16,425 nt of DNA from Bipolaris cookei (taxonomy: Eukaryota; Ascomycota; Dothideomycetes; Pleosporales; Pleosporaceae): positions 1-16,425 of the forward strand of contig NRSV01000176.1 of the NCBI GenBank assembly GCA_002286855.1, written 5' to 3'. Under the pieces are notes generated by a model that did no database searches, was not told the origin of the DNA, and saw only the letters and a list, made by a program, of their open reading frames with translations. This document shows, piece after piece, positions 1 to 9,591 of this stretch (position 1 is its first letter; every line of letters begins with the position of its first letter). The position numbers and the translations under genes were made by a program.

Positions 1-53
1 TAACGTGTATGGCAAGCGAGCGGCGCAGGCAAGCGAGCGGCGCACCCCATCAA
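1..53 (+). repeat. Left terminal inverted repeat with TA target duplication
   Basis: TA (1-2) is followed by a 51-bp inverted repeat that pairs perfectly with the right end. Inside it a 17-bp GC-rich unit (starts GGCAAGCGAG) is present twice in tandem, at 11-27 and 28-44. Duplicated motifs in the ends of pogo/mariner elements are usually transposase binding sites; that role is inferred here. Confidence 0.95.
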
Positions 54-107
54 ACTTGCGCACCTCCTTAAACTAAACATCTAATTACTCAATACCACTA
101 CGCTCAA

Positions 108-1736
108 ATGGCTTCAGACGAATCAGATATTCAACTTGCTATCCAATCTCTTAAAAATAAACAGATTCAAGGGAATCGCCGTGCTGCTGCAGTCTATAGT
201 GTAGCCGAAACAACGCTCCGCCGCCGACGCGCTGGCAAGCCTGCCCGACGCGATTGCCAGCCCAACTCAAAGAAGCTAACTAAGCTAGAAGAGGAGGTGA
301 TAGTTGATTATATACTTAATCTTGATCTACGTGGATTTGCGCCTACGTATACTGCTGTGCGCGATATGGCTAATAAGCTGCTGGCTACGCGCGGCGCTGG
401 CCAGGTTGGGCAGAAGTGGCCAGCCAACTTTGTCAAGCGTACAGACAGTCTTGCGACGCGTTTCAATCGGGCTTACGATAGGCAGAGAGCTCTATGTGAA
501 GATCCAGTCTTAATTAAGAGCTGGTTTGGGCTTGTGGAGCAGACGAAGGCCAAGTATGGCATCTGTGACGAGGACGTCTACAACTTTGACGAAGCTGGCT
601 TTTCAATGGGAAAGATTACCACTCAGCTTATCGTTACAGCATCAGAGAGAAGAGGCCGCCCAAAGGCTATCCAGCCAGGCGGCCGAGAGTGGGTGACGTT
701 TATCGCTGGGATCAATGCAGCTGGCTGGTCTATCCCACCATTTCTCATCTTTACTGGCAAGCATCACCTATCTGCCTGGTATGAGGAGGCAGAGATCCCA
801 CGCGACTGGGCGATCGCAGTCAGCGATAACGGCTGGACGACTAATGAGCTAGGAGTTGAGTGGCTAAAGCACTTTGTCAAGCATACAGATGGCAAGGTTG
901 TTGGGGCATGCCGGCTGCTTATCCTTGACGGCCATGAGAGCCACCAGTCACTTGAGTTTCAAGAGCTCTGTAAGGAGAACAATATCTACACACTCTGTAT
1001 GCCACCACACTCATCTCATCTACTCCAGCCTCTTGACGTTGGCTGTTTCTCGCCGTTGAAGCGCGCGTATAGTCGTGAAGTAGAGAGCCTAATACGCAAC
1101 CACATCAACCACATCACCAAGCTCGAGTTTCTGCCAGCGTTCAAGACAGCCTTTGATCGATCCTTTACACCAACTAATATCTGCTCAGCCTTTCGAGGCG
1201 CAGGTATTGTTCCTCTTCAGCCAGACGCTGTTCTATCAAAGCTGGACGTGCAGCTACGTACGCCTACTCCACCAGCTGTTCTAGCAGAGGCTCTCTGGCA
1301 GGCTCGTACGCCTAGTAACACACGCGAGCTTGAAGCTCAATCGACATTGATACGTGATCGCGTTCAGCGGCATCAAGACTCATCGCCAGCTTCAATCATT
1401 GCGGCAATTAACCAGCTTAAGAAGGGGGCAGAAGTAATGATGCTCTCGGCTGAGCTAATGCGCGATCGAATTGCTACTCTTGAGAGAGCTAATATAGCAG
1501 TATCAGAGCGTCGAAAGCGTAAGAAAAAGCGGATACAGAAGCGAGGAGTCCTTACGAAGGGAGCTGGAGAGGATATACTTGCTCAACGCGAGGCCGATGA
1601 GCAGATTGCTTGTGAGGAGCGTCAGGGTGGGGAGCGATTAGGTGTCAGCCGCCGGGCTGTAACGCGCTGTAGTAGATGCAAAGAGACTGGCCATAACTCA
1701 CGTACATGCAAGAAAGATACTCTAGATACTAATTAA
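108..1736 (+). CDS. Fot1/pogo DDE transposase, 542 aa, intact
   Basis: Cut-and-paste transposase acting in the nucleus on the surrounding inverted repeats. Domains in order: a psq-type helix-turn-helix (about residues 7-45), a CENP-B-type helix-turn-helix (about 55-120), and a DDE_1 catalytic core. Catalytic aspartates are D161 (in NFDEAGF), D274 (in LDGHESH) and D310 (in LLQPLDVG). D274 and D310 have 35 residues between them, the DD35D spacing of Fot1-type enzymes. A very basic stretch at 467-479 looks like a nuclear localisation signal. The C terminus carries a perfect CCHC zinc knuckle (C521, C524, H529, C534), a less common addition. The ATG at 108 is the first in frame and lies 55 bases inside the left repeat. 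There is no stop, frameshift or missing key residue. Function is assigned from these motifs. Confidence 0.95.
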   Translation: MASDESDIQLAIQSLKNKQIQGNRRAAAVYSVAETTLRRRRAGKPARRDCQPNSKKLTKLEEEVIVDYILNLDLRGFAPTYTAVRDMANKLLATRGAGQVGQKWPANFVKRTDSLATRFNRAYDRQRALCEDPVLIKSWFGLVEQTKAKYGICDEDVYNFDEAGFSMGKITTQLIVTASERRGRPKAIQPGGREWVTFIAGINAAGWSIPPFLIFTGKHHLSAWYEEAEIPRDWAIAVSDNGWTTNELGVEWLKHFVKHTDGKVVGACRLLILDGHESHQSLEFQELCKENNIYTLCMPPHSSHLLQPLDVGCFSPLKRAYSREVESLIRNHINHITKLEFLPAFKTAFDRSFTPTNICSAFRGAGIVPLQPDAVLSKLDVQLRTPTPPAVLAEALWQARTPSNTRELEAQSTLIRDRVQRHQDSSPASIIAAINQLKKGAEVMMLSAELMRDRIATLERANIAVSERRKRKKKRIQKRGVLTKGAGEDILAQREADEQIACEERQGGERLGVSRRAVTRCSRCKETGHNSRTCKKDTLDTN

Positions 1737-1806
1737 TCTACTATGTCAATATCTGTTAAAATTATCGATATGTGGTGGAGCTATACGCTTGTAGAGGTGT
1801 ACAGAG

Positions 1807-1859
1807 TTGATGGGGTGCGCCGCTCGCTTGCCTGCGCCGCTCGCTTGCCATACACGTTA
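1807..1859 (-). repeat. Right terminal inverted repeat with TA target duplication
   Basis: This is the exact reverse complement of 1-53, including the two tandem 17-bp units, and ends in the flanking TA at 1858-1859. It lies about 70 bases after the transposase stop codon. Confidence 0.95.
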
Positions 1860-2524
1860 GTACCTATAATAATGTCCATCCCGCATTCTGTAACTGAAAA
1901 ACCCCTCACGATGTAATGTCATCTGGGCACTCCACTACCTGCCTAGCGCTAGATGTAGATTACATAGTGGCCGAGAATCACATGATATGGGCGTCCTGAG
2001 AGAAGCTTCCCAGCTAGCCACGTGATGGTTATCTTTGGTATCTAGCGTGCATGTGCACTTTTGCTGTACCTCTTTTGTAGTTGGTATTACTAAAGCTGGA
2101 AGCTACGTGGGAGTAGTTTGGCACTCCATACCACTTACGTTATTGAGGGTTTTGCACCACCGAGGAGTTTCGCATATGTTCCGATGTCTTATCCAATTGA
2201 GGCAGGCCACAGCCTTGTGTTCGACGTCCAGGCGCATGCATTCAGCCATGCCTGCCCCGCCCAAGCTGTGATGCGACACCCTCACCACACTTCCCAGCAG
2301 CGAGCGCCCACCTTAGCTCAGAACGCGATTGCAGTCTGCAGCTCTGTGATTCGATAATACAGTGCGATGCACCCCTGTCTTTCCTTTTCCTATCGCTAAT
2401 GTTTAGGGTGCGAAAGTCCTGTTAGACAGCCTCGTCGCCGCACGCTGTTGCTGCTAGGTTGCCGCGCTGAGCCTCCCGCGTTTTGTTCCTGCTACGTGCG
2501 CCGACCCTGCACCCATACAAAGCG
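1860..2524. other. Intergenic region upstream of NLR1
   Basis: About 660 bases between the transposon and the HET gene. Short overlapping frames on both strands show no recognisable domain and no codon pattern I would trust. It presumably holds the NLR1 promoter and 5' leader, but I see no clear TATA or regulator site. No similarity to the region upstream of NLR2 is visible by eye. Confidence 0.5.
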
Positions 2525-5490
2525 ATGCGTCTTCTCAGGTATGGGGAAACGAAGACCTCTCTATCACTGAGTTCGACGAAGACGCAAAACCGCCGTATGC
2601 GATACTTTCCCACAGGTGGGGAGCGGAAGCGGACGAGGTAACTTTCGAAGACGTGGTAGGGAACACGGGCAAGAACAAGCCTGGCTACGCGAAGATTCGC
2701 TTCTGCGGGGAACAAGCTCAGCGAGATGGCTTGCAGTACTTCTGGGTCGATACCTGCTGTATCGATAAGTCGGATAAGGCTGAGCTGTCGCTGGCTATTC
2801 AGTCTATGTTTCGCTGGTACCAAAATGCGACCAAGTGCTACGTATACCTTTTTGACGTATCGACAAAGAAGAGGAAAGCCTGCAGTAAATCTACCGAGTT
2901 CACTTGGGAGCCAGCCTTCAGGTCAAGTCAATGGTTCGCGCGTGGCTGGACACTCCAAGAGCTTCTTGCGCCAAGCAAAGTCGAGTTCTACTCTGTAGAG
3001 TGGGAAAAGCTTGGTGATAAGATGTCGCTTAAGTCACTAATCTACAGGATTACAAACATCTCATGCAAAGCGCTCGACGGAGCTCCCCTTTCCCAGTTCA
3101 GCATGAACGAGCGGCTGCGGTGGATCGAACACCGGCATACCACACGCCCAGAAGATAAAGCGTACTCATTGTTAGGTATCGTTGGTGTTGACCTTGCGCC
3201 ATGCTATGGCGAAGGTGCGGATGGGGCGTTCAAGCGGCTACACGATGAGATTGATAAGACAAAACGATGTATTCAAGACTTGTGTGGCACAGACCCACGT
3301 AACGACAAGAAGCGCATTGAGGACACGAAAGGGGGATTATTGAAAGACTCATACCGCTGGGTCCTTCACAACGATAGTTTCCAGCAATGGCACGCCGAAC
3401 TGCAGAGCCGGCTGCTTTTGATTAAAGGTGACCCTGGTAAGGGCAAGACGATGCTACTCTGTGGTATCATCGACGAGCTGCAGGCGTCGAGTGCGATCGC
3501 AAAGACAAACACGGTATCCTACTTCTTCTGCCAGGCTACCGACGCGCGCATAAACAGTGCCACAGCCGTGCTACGAGGGCTGTTATACATGCTCGTGAAA
3601 CAGCAGCCATCGCTTGCATCGCATGTTCGCAAAAAGTACGACGAGGCGGGTAAGAATGTGTTCGAGGATCCAAACGCATGGGTTGCTCTGGTAGACATCT
3701 TCACAGACGTGCTGCGGGACCCGAGCTTGACTACTACGTACCTGATCGTCGACGCGCTGGACGAGTGCGTTACTGACCTGCCAAAGCTACTTGATTTTGT
3801 CGCCAAGCAGTCGCCCGCCTCTTCTCGCATTAAGTGGGTAGTCTCTAGCCGTAACTGGCCAGAGGTCGAGAGACGTCTAGAGCAGGCAGGCTCCAAGGTC
3901 AGGCTGAGCCTTGAGCTAAATGCGGCGTCTGTGTCGACCGCAGTCGAAGCCTATATCAAGCAAAGGGCCTCTAAGCTCGCGCAGCAGAATGGGTACGACG
4001 AGCGAACTAAGCGCGCCGTGCTCGAGCATCTAACGTCAAATGCAAACGACACCTTCCTCTGGGTAGCACTGGTGTGTCAGTACCTTCAAGCGACAGCGAG
4101 ACGCAACGTTCTGATGAAGCTCGAATTATTCCCACCTGGACTAGACGCCCTGTACGAGCGGATGATGCAGCAGATTAGCAAGACGGACGATGCCGGGCTG
4201 TGCAAACAGGTGCTAGCTGCGGTCGCGCTTGTGTATCGGCCAATCACGCTCAAGGAGCTAGTGACCCTTGTCGAACCGCTTGACAGCATAGTTGACGACT
4301 CAGAGTTACAGGAGATTATCGGCCTTTGCGGCTCGTTTCTTACTCTAAGAGAGCAGACTGTGTACTTTGTGCACCAGTCAGCTAAAGACTTTCTCCTTGC
4401 TGGGGCTGCCCAGGACGTTTTTCCAGCTGGACAGGAGACCGTCCATCAGGCTATCTTCATCAGATCACTTCAAGTTATGTCCACAACCTTGCGACGGGAT
4501 ATGTACGACCTAAAGGCGCTAGGGACGCGTATCGACGACGTCAAGATGCCTGAGCCAGACCCGCTAGTAGCGTTGCGCTACTCGTGTGTTCACTGGGTCG
4601 ACCATCTATGCGACTTGAAGCCTACAACTTCCACGATCTATGCGGAATATCTGCGAGATGGAAGCATTGTCGATACATTCTTAAGAGAAAAGTATTTATA
4701 CTGGCTAGAGTCTCTTAGCCTTTGCAAGAGCATGTCGAAAGGCGTAGTCTCGATAAGTGAGCTACAGGTGTTAGTGCAGGTGTGTCTACGACAAGCGGCA
4801 CCACTAGATGATTTTTCTATTAACGGTAGCTAGGGACAGAGGGAGGCAAGTTTATTCAGTCAGCTTGTATACGATGTATACCGATTCATCATGTACTACA
4901 AACAAGCGGTCGAAAGCAGCCCTCTTCAGGCATATGGATCTGGGCTGTTGTTTAGTCCTAAGCAGAGTATAGTGAGAAAGCTATTCCAGCACGAACGGCT
5001 AGAAGGCATTGCTCTAAAGCAAGGTATGAGCGACGGCTGGAGCGCATGTCTGCAGACGCTCGAGGGCCATAGCGATTGGGTCAGCTCAGTGGCCTTCTCG
5101 CACAACTCGACGCGACTGGCGTCAGCGTCCATCGACAGCACCGTCAAGATCTGGGATGCGAGCAGCGGCGCGTGTCTGCAGACGCTTGACGTTGGAAACG
5201 GTCTTTTCAACTTGTCATTCGATGCTACTAGTTCAAGTATTCTTACAGAAACCGGATCTGTTGATGTCAGTGCATCTATCGGTTCTCATACAGAGAATGT
5301 CGCAGTACTTCATCGTCCCCAGTACCTAGACGCGGGCGTCAGCTCAGACAAAATATGGATCACCTATAACGACCAGAACCTGCTCTGGATACCTCCCGAG
5401 TATCGACCGTCATGCTCGGCTGTGTGCAAGACTACGATTGGGATGGGTGTTGGATCAGGACTAGTATGGGTTTGTAGTATCGACCTCTAA
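2525..5490 (+). CDS. NLR1: HET-NACHT-WD40 (HET-E-like) protein, frameshifted near the start
   Basis: Fungal STAND/NLR of the vegetative-incompatibility type: the HET domain triggers cell death, NACHT is the NTPase switch, and WD40 repeats sense the partner. HET motifs: PPYAILSHRWG (2590-2622), YFWVDTCCID (2737-2766), GWTLQELLAP (2944-2973). NACHT: Walker A GDPGKGKT (3427-3450) and Walker B LIVDALDEC (3742-3768). An intron at 4780-4833 joins the NACHT exon in frame to a C-terminal exon with a single full WD40 unit (about 5047-5172) and a conserved tail. The family start (Met-Arg-Leu-Leu) is at 2525 but lies in a different frame from the body, which is open from 2458 with no ATG. Comparison with NLR2 places a one-base loss near the A-run at 2547-2549, which could be real or an assembly error. 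An unseen upstream exon is an alternative. Without repair, translation could start only inside the HET domain. Confidence 0.85.
4780..4833 (+). other. Intron of NLR1 (54 nt)
   Basis: Donor GTGTGT follows CAG at 4777-4779, a TTAAC branch-point-like site is near the end, and the acceptor is CTAG. Phase 0 splicing joins the NACHT frame to the WD40 exon and removes the TAG at 4831-4833, which otherwise looks like a nonsense codon. NLR2 has an intron at the same place with the same acceptor context (GTAGCTAG then GGAC). Confidence 0.8.
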
Positions 5491-6639
5491 ACATTTGGCT
5501 GTATGTTAGTACACACTAATAGTTCGTTTACTTCGTGGTCTTACTTGTATATTCTCTTTTCTTATAACTCTTAATATAGTAACGGGGTCGGGGATGGTCA
5601 TGTATACATACGCGTTTGTCTCGCCACATCGAAGTTCCGAAAAATTGCAACGAAGCCTAATAGTCGCGGTCTTGTAACACTGATAGAGTAGTTACGTGCT
5701 ACATAGCGCTGCCAGCGTCTACGTTTTGTTCTTAAGCGTAGCAAATAAGAAAGGGCTCTAAGCTCCGCATGTTACCGACGCATGCGGCACAGTAAGCTGA
5801 AGCTCAATCGGTGAGTTCTCCGATGACGTCTCAGTCACGTGGGCGAGCGCACTACTTAATTCGCGCAGCTGCTCGTTCATCAATTTAGAGTTAGTTACAG
5901 AGAACGAGAGGTATGTGCACAGCGATCTTAGCGAAAATTAACAATCGCTTTGGTTGGTTGGAGGAGAGAAGAAGTACTAATAGGGGGTAAGACTCCGCGT
6001 AAACAGCGCACTACTTGTAGCTCTGCAGTGAACTAGAAATCCTTATTCACACTATTAGATTCCTAGTCTTAGATTAGAGTGTCGCACAAGTTGTGACTTT
6101 CGTAAGTGCTGTGTAGCGGCCTTATAGTAGGCAGGGCTTATTTTCGCCATAAAACAGTCTCTTCGCGCGTTAGGTGGGAAGGCGTCTATATGAGCGTAAT
6201 TTTTGTATTGTCAGAATGGAAGAAGTTCTGAAGTAACTAGCTCTAGTATAACACTTGAGATAAATATTGCTAGAAAGTAAGCGCGCGCAGGCTTTCTATC
6301 GCATTAAAGTCAAAGTATCTAGGGCTCGTTCTGTTACGGCGGCTGTTCCGTTACGCGTGGATGGACATTACGTCACTTTAATAGAGAGGTCCTTTTGAAG
6401 GCACAGCTTGTACTTGTGTTCAGACGTGGGAACAAGAAATAACATAGAGAAGTGCGGGAAGAGTGGCGACACATTCCTAGCAGACACGACAATGATGCGG
6501 CTAGCCGGTTGTTGAGGAAGCACACGACACGGCTATCAACAATAGCGACATTTTGATTGAACTCACGCCACCTGTGAAAAACCCAATCACTACGTCAGGT
6601 CTTTGTTTATTTTTGTCATCTAAGACGACAATCTAGGTG
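5491..6639. other. Intergenic region with no convincing gene
   Basis: About 1.15 kb between the convergent 3' ends of NLR1 and the DUF3435 gene. It must hold both 3' untranslated regions. It is AT-leaning with many TA dinucleotides. Short open stretches exist, for example a 40-codon frame on the minus strand (5758-5880) that could form a helix, and a 37-codon frame at about 6437-6550 on the plus strand. None matches a family I recognise. Confidence 0.5.
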
Positions 6640-9051
6640 CTAGCAGCGATTATAAGACTGTCTAGGGGAGACAGTTCCGTGAATCTCTTGAGCATGTCGT
6701 TGCAATTGCGTCTTATCTGCCAAGGGCACCATACAAAGCTTGCAGCTAATATCCCTTCCACTCTGGATGTTTTTTAAGTGCTTGCGTCCAAAATGCTTGC
6801 TAAGATCGCCTGGAGTGCTAAAAGCATATATGCGCTGCGCCAGCGGCAGCCTTTCGTTGCCTAGGCAAAGGAAACATACCCTCGGCCTTTTTTCCTTGTA
6901 CACAGAGACTTTGGCTGACTCTAATGCCTCTTCCTCATATCCTGGTTGGCTCTTGGCGGGTAGGGCAGCATTCCTGCTTCGCCCCCCTTTTCGGATAGGG
7001 TTCATCCCCCCCTCTTCAATGCCACAATAGAGGGTGACCGCATGGATAGCGCAATTACGCCTGGCGACCTCCTCTTCTATAGTGGCTCCTGGTTTCGACA
7101 GGACTGAGTCGCATAGCTTTTTTTGGGCAGGGAGCATAATGTCGTGAACCAGCTCCATGTCATCATTAGTTTCTAACTCAGCAAGCTGCCGCTCGACATC
7201 ACACACAGGCTGCTCAAATTCCCACTGTTCTTTAACGTCCTTGAGAAGGGCCTGCCGCCGACGCTGCCTCTCCTGGTTAATCTTGGAGGTGAGCACTTTG
7301 TACTTGGGCTGTTTTGTTACATTACGAACGGTACGTTTCAGGTACTCTCGTTGGTTGAGAAGAGAGCGGATAGAAGGATCATCGTCTACAGATGCAGACT
7401 GCTCCTCCGTGAGTCTACGTGGCCGACGATGATCAATCGAGCGGCTCATAGTACAAGCCGACCGCATGAGGGCTGCTTGGGGCTGGATGCCTCTTACAAC
7501 AGCCTGCGTATCAACTGTAATACGTCGTGAGAGGTAATGCTTCAAAAATGTCGCGATGCTGGCATGGCCCATCATCAGGTTCTGCATAGCCTCACTAACG
7601 TTGCCTGCACGCTGCGTTAAGTCCACATTCTGATTATGCAACTTAGATCAAATAGATAGACTTACCGTTCTCGTTGAACGCCTTCCCTCCGGCATATCTC
7701 AGGGAATAAGGACGGGTAACTTGAGCAAATCCCGTGATCTCACCCAAAGTCCGGATCCATGGAAGCAGGGTGGAGTAGGGAAGAGGATCGTTAGGAGAGA
7801 TATCCCAGCCATTCAGGGTCTTCACTGCTTTCCGAAACACGGGAATATTGTCTAACTTCCGATCCAGGCGTAATGGGAGCTCATTGCGGCCTGGTGGAAT
7901 CTTGAGCCTGCTTAATTCCTCTGGAGAGGTTAGATTGTAGGCTGCAAACGCCCGATCGCGGAAGAGCAGACCAAGGAGGAAGACGCGAGGACTGAAGAGG
8001 AGCGTCTGATCATACATAATCTCAGGAAGGGGGAAGGTGTTCCTTAAGAGAATTTCAATTAGTGTATGATTTTCTTGTACATAATAACAACGTACAAGTC
8101 TTTAATGCCAAGGAACTGCTTTGTGAACTCAAAGGTGAATTCTAGAAGTACTCGGTGAGGGCCACCCTCAGGATCACGTAGAAGCGTAACTTGTATATGG
8201 CGATAACAGAGACTGAGGAGAGCCTGGGGCCGATTCGCTGTAAACCCACCAAGTTGTAGATAGAGCTGGGCTTGTATCCTAAAGCGACCGTGAGAATATC
8301 TCTTTTCGGTTGTCACCAGATTCGTTTGCAGCACTCGAGCCAGATCCTCGACATACATGCAGGCTTTATCTCGACCAATCTTCTTTAGATCGTGCTTTTT
8401 CGCTAGCTTCCTTAGTACCTATTAGTTACGTTAGACACATGCTCACATGAGACTGTAATTAGAGACTCAGGCCACTGTACCTTATGTATGCTCCGATTCA
8501 TCTTTCCATCTAGTCTCACACCAGTTGCTCTTTCATAAACAAGCCGGAAAACCTTCCAATACGTTCCCAGGGAGCTAGAGAACTTGGTTCCTCGGCGTTT
8601 CCTCCCACCTTTGCCCTCTCGGTGGCTAAGTAGCCAGTTGAAGAATGTATATAAAGTGCCAATCGATACGGTTGAGTAATCACGATAATGGTCTTTCCCG
8701 AGGAACGTCCAGCACCTATGCTAGGTCAGTCCATGAGATCTAACGTAAACTATAGGGAGGAAAGGAGACCTACTGATTCCACTGATCTTCCATACGATTG
8801 AGCAAGCGAGTACTGCTCTCCTTATAGTCCTCTTTGATGTACTCTTGTTCGTCAAAATTCTCTAGTTCTTGAAGGTAGTATTCAGGCGGATGATCGTTGT
8901 CAGGGAAAACCCATGCTCCATTCTTTCCATTTCTGTCAGCAAATTCGTCTACGTCTGTCAGATCTGTATCCAGCTCTACAATATGGTCTGTGTCGGATGC
9001 AGAGTGATCGCTGTTATTGGAGGAACTCTTGGCCGATAAGTATTGTGTCAT
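6640..9051 (-). CDS. DUF3435 ('FluG-domain') tyrosine recombinase-like protein, 725 aa, five exons
   Basis: Exons 9051-8774, 8715-8481, 8418-8096, 8042-7666 and 7604-6640 join in frame through introns of 58, 62, 53 and 61 nt. Each is GT-AG; the first has a CTGAC branch site. The product keeps a tyrosine-recombinase layout: box I Arg234 (in TANRPQALL), Lys271 (in FEFTKQFLG), box II Tyr391-Ser-Leu-Arg394 (the usual His is Tyr), His418 (in MMGHAS) and nucleophile Tyr428 (in FLKHYLSRR). The C-terminal half has a charged, probably helical stretch (about 485-560) and two zinc fingers: C648, C651, H675, H680, and C692, C695, H708, H713. DUF3435 proteins include the captains that mobilise Starship elements, but many members stand alone. 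ATG at 9051 is the first in frame; no upstream ATG is visible nearby. No stop or frameshift remains after splicing. DNA-recombinase function is inferred from residues, not shown. Confidence 0.88.
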
Positions 9052-9574
9052 ATCGCGCAATATATGCAGAAAAGAAGTGTGAGAGAGAGGTAAAGCAAGT
9101 ACACGCAGAGCTAGTAGAAGTAGAGTATGCGCCTACAGTTGGGTGTCTGAGGCTAGGTGTGAAGGGAAAAAAGAGTAATACGATATGAATTTGAGTTTGA
9201 AGGAGAATGCAGGCTGCAAAGGAGATAAAAAAGGAAATTAAGGTCTGGTTTGTATTGCGGTAGACGGGGAAAAGAGGGCTTTTAGTACTTCATCAACAGA
9301 ACGATCTTGAATTCGGTTAGCATTCACTTATAGTGTTGAAAAGAATGAGTCAGGTCGCAGGCATGCTGCAGCATTCCTAATGGGAAAGTATATTAGCCTT
9401 TGCACTTGTTTAACGCCTACGCTAGCTAAGATAGGAAAGCCGGAGAGGTTTCCACTCGGGCCACTGCCCGCATAATTAGAGGGGTTTTGTGGCAAATCAG
9501 CATCCATAAACGGCGTTACAAGCTACCGAAATCAGTAGTGGAATTGCCGTTGGATTGTTTAAGATAGTAAAATT
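9052..9574. other. Upstream region of the DUF3435 gene
   Basis: About 520 bases between the recombinase-like gene and the repeat block, expected to hold its promoter. The minus strand just upstream of the ATG is pyrimidine-rich, as is common before fungal start codons. A short inverted pair AACGGC / GCCGTT lies near 9509 and 9547. No gene is seen. If this gene is a Starship captain, the element's 5' edge should fall in or near this stretch. Confidence 0.5.
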
Positions 9575-9591
9575 ACAGCATTGCAGCTTAT
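9575..9591 (+). repeat. Left copy of 17-bp direct repeat bracketing the repeat block
   Basis: ACAGCATTGCAGCTTAT occurs here and again, identically and in the same orientation, at 11017-11033. Everything between is tandem-repeat or hairpin sequence. Confidence 0.85.

Larger units (their letters stand above)
1..1859 (+). mobile_element. Complete Fot1/pogo-type DNA transposon (Tc1/mariner superfamily)
   Basis: The first 53 bases are the exact reverse complement of 1807-1859. Counting the outer TA at each end as the target-site duplication expected for this superfamily, the element runs from 3 to 1857 (1855 bp) with 51-bp perfect inverted repeats. It contains one uninterrupted transposase gene on the + strand. 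Size, TA target and a single DDD transposase match autonomous Fot1/Pot2/pogo elements of fungi. Perfect ends and an unbroken gene suggest recent insertion and possible activity, in contrast with the decayed transposase pieces elsewhere in the window. The window starts exactly on the left TA, so the left flank cannot be seen. Confidence 0.93.

Noticed and set aside
2035..2357. Small genes upstream of NLR1 on either strand
   Set aside because: Overlapping frames with no start context, domain or homology that I can see; Cys/His-rich content looks random.
4831..4833. TAG between the NACHT and WD40 frames of NLR1 taken as a nonsense mutation
   Set aside because: It is the 3' end of a 54-nt intron with GT-AG borders; NLR2 has the same intron and the same TAG context.
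7605..7665. Splitting the minus-strand recombinase region into four separate small genes
   Set aside because: All pieces join in frame through short GT-AG introns and align in order to one DUF3435 protein, with box II falling across the last junction.
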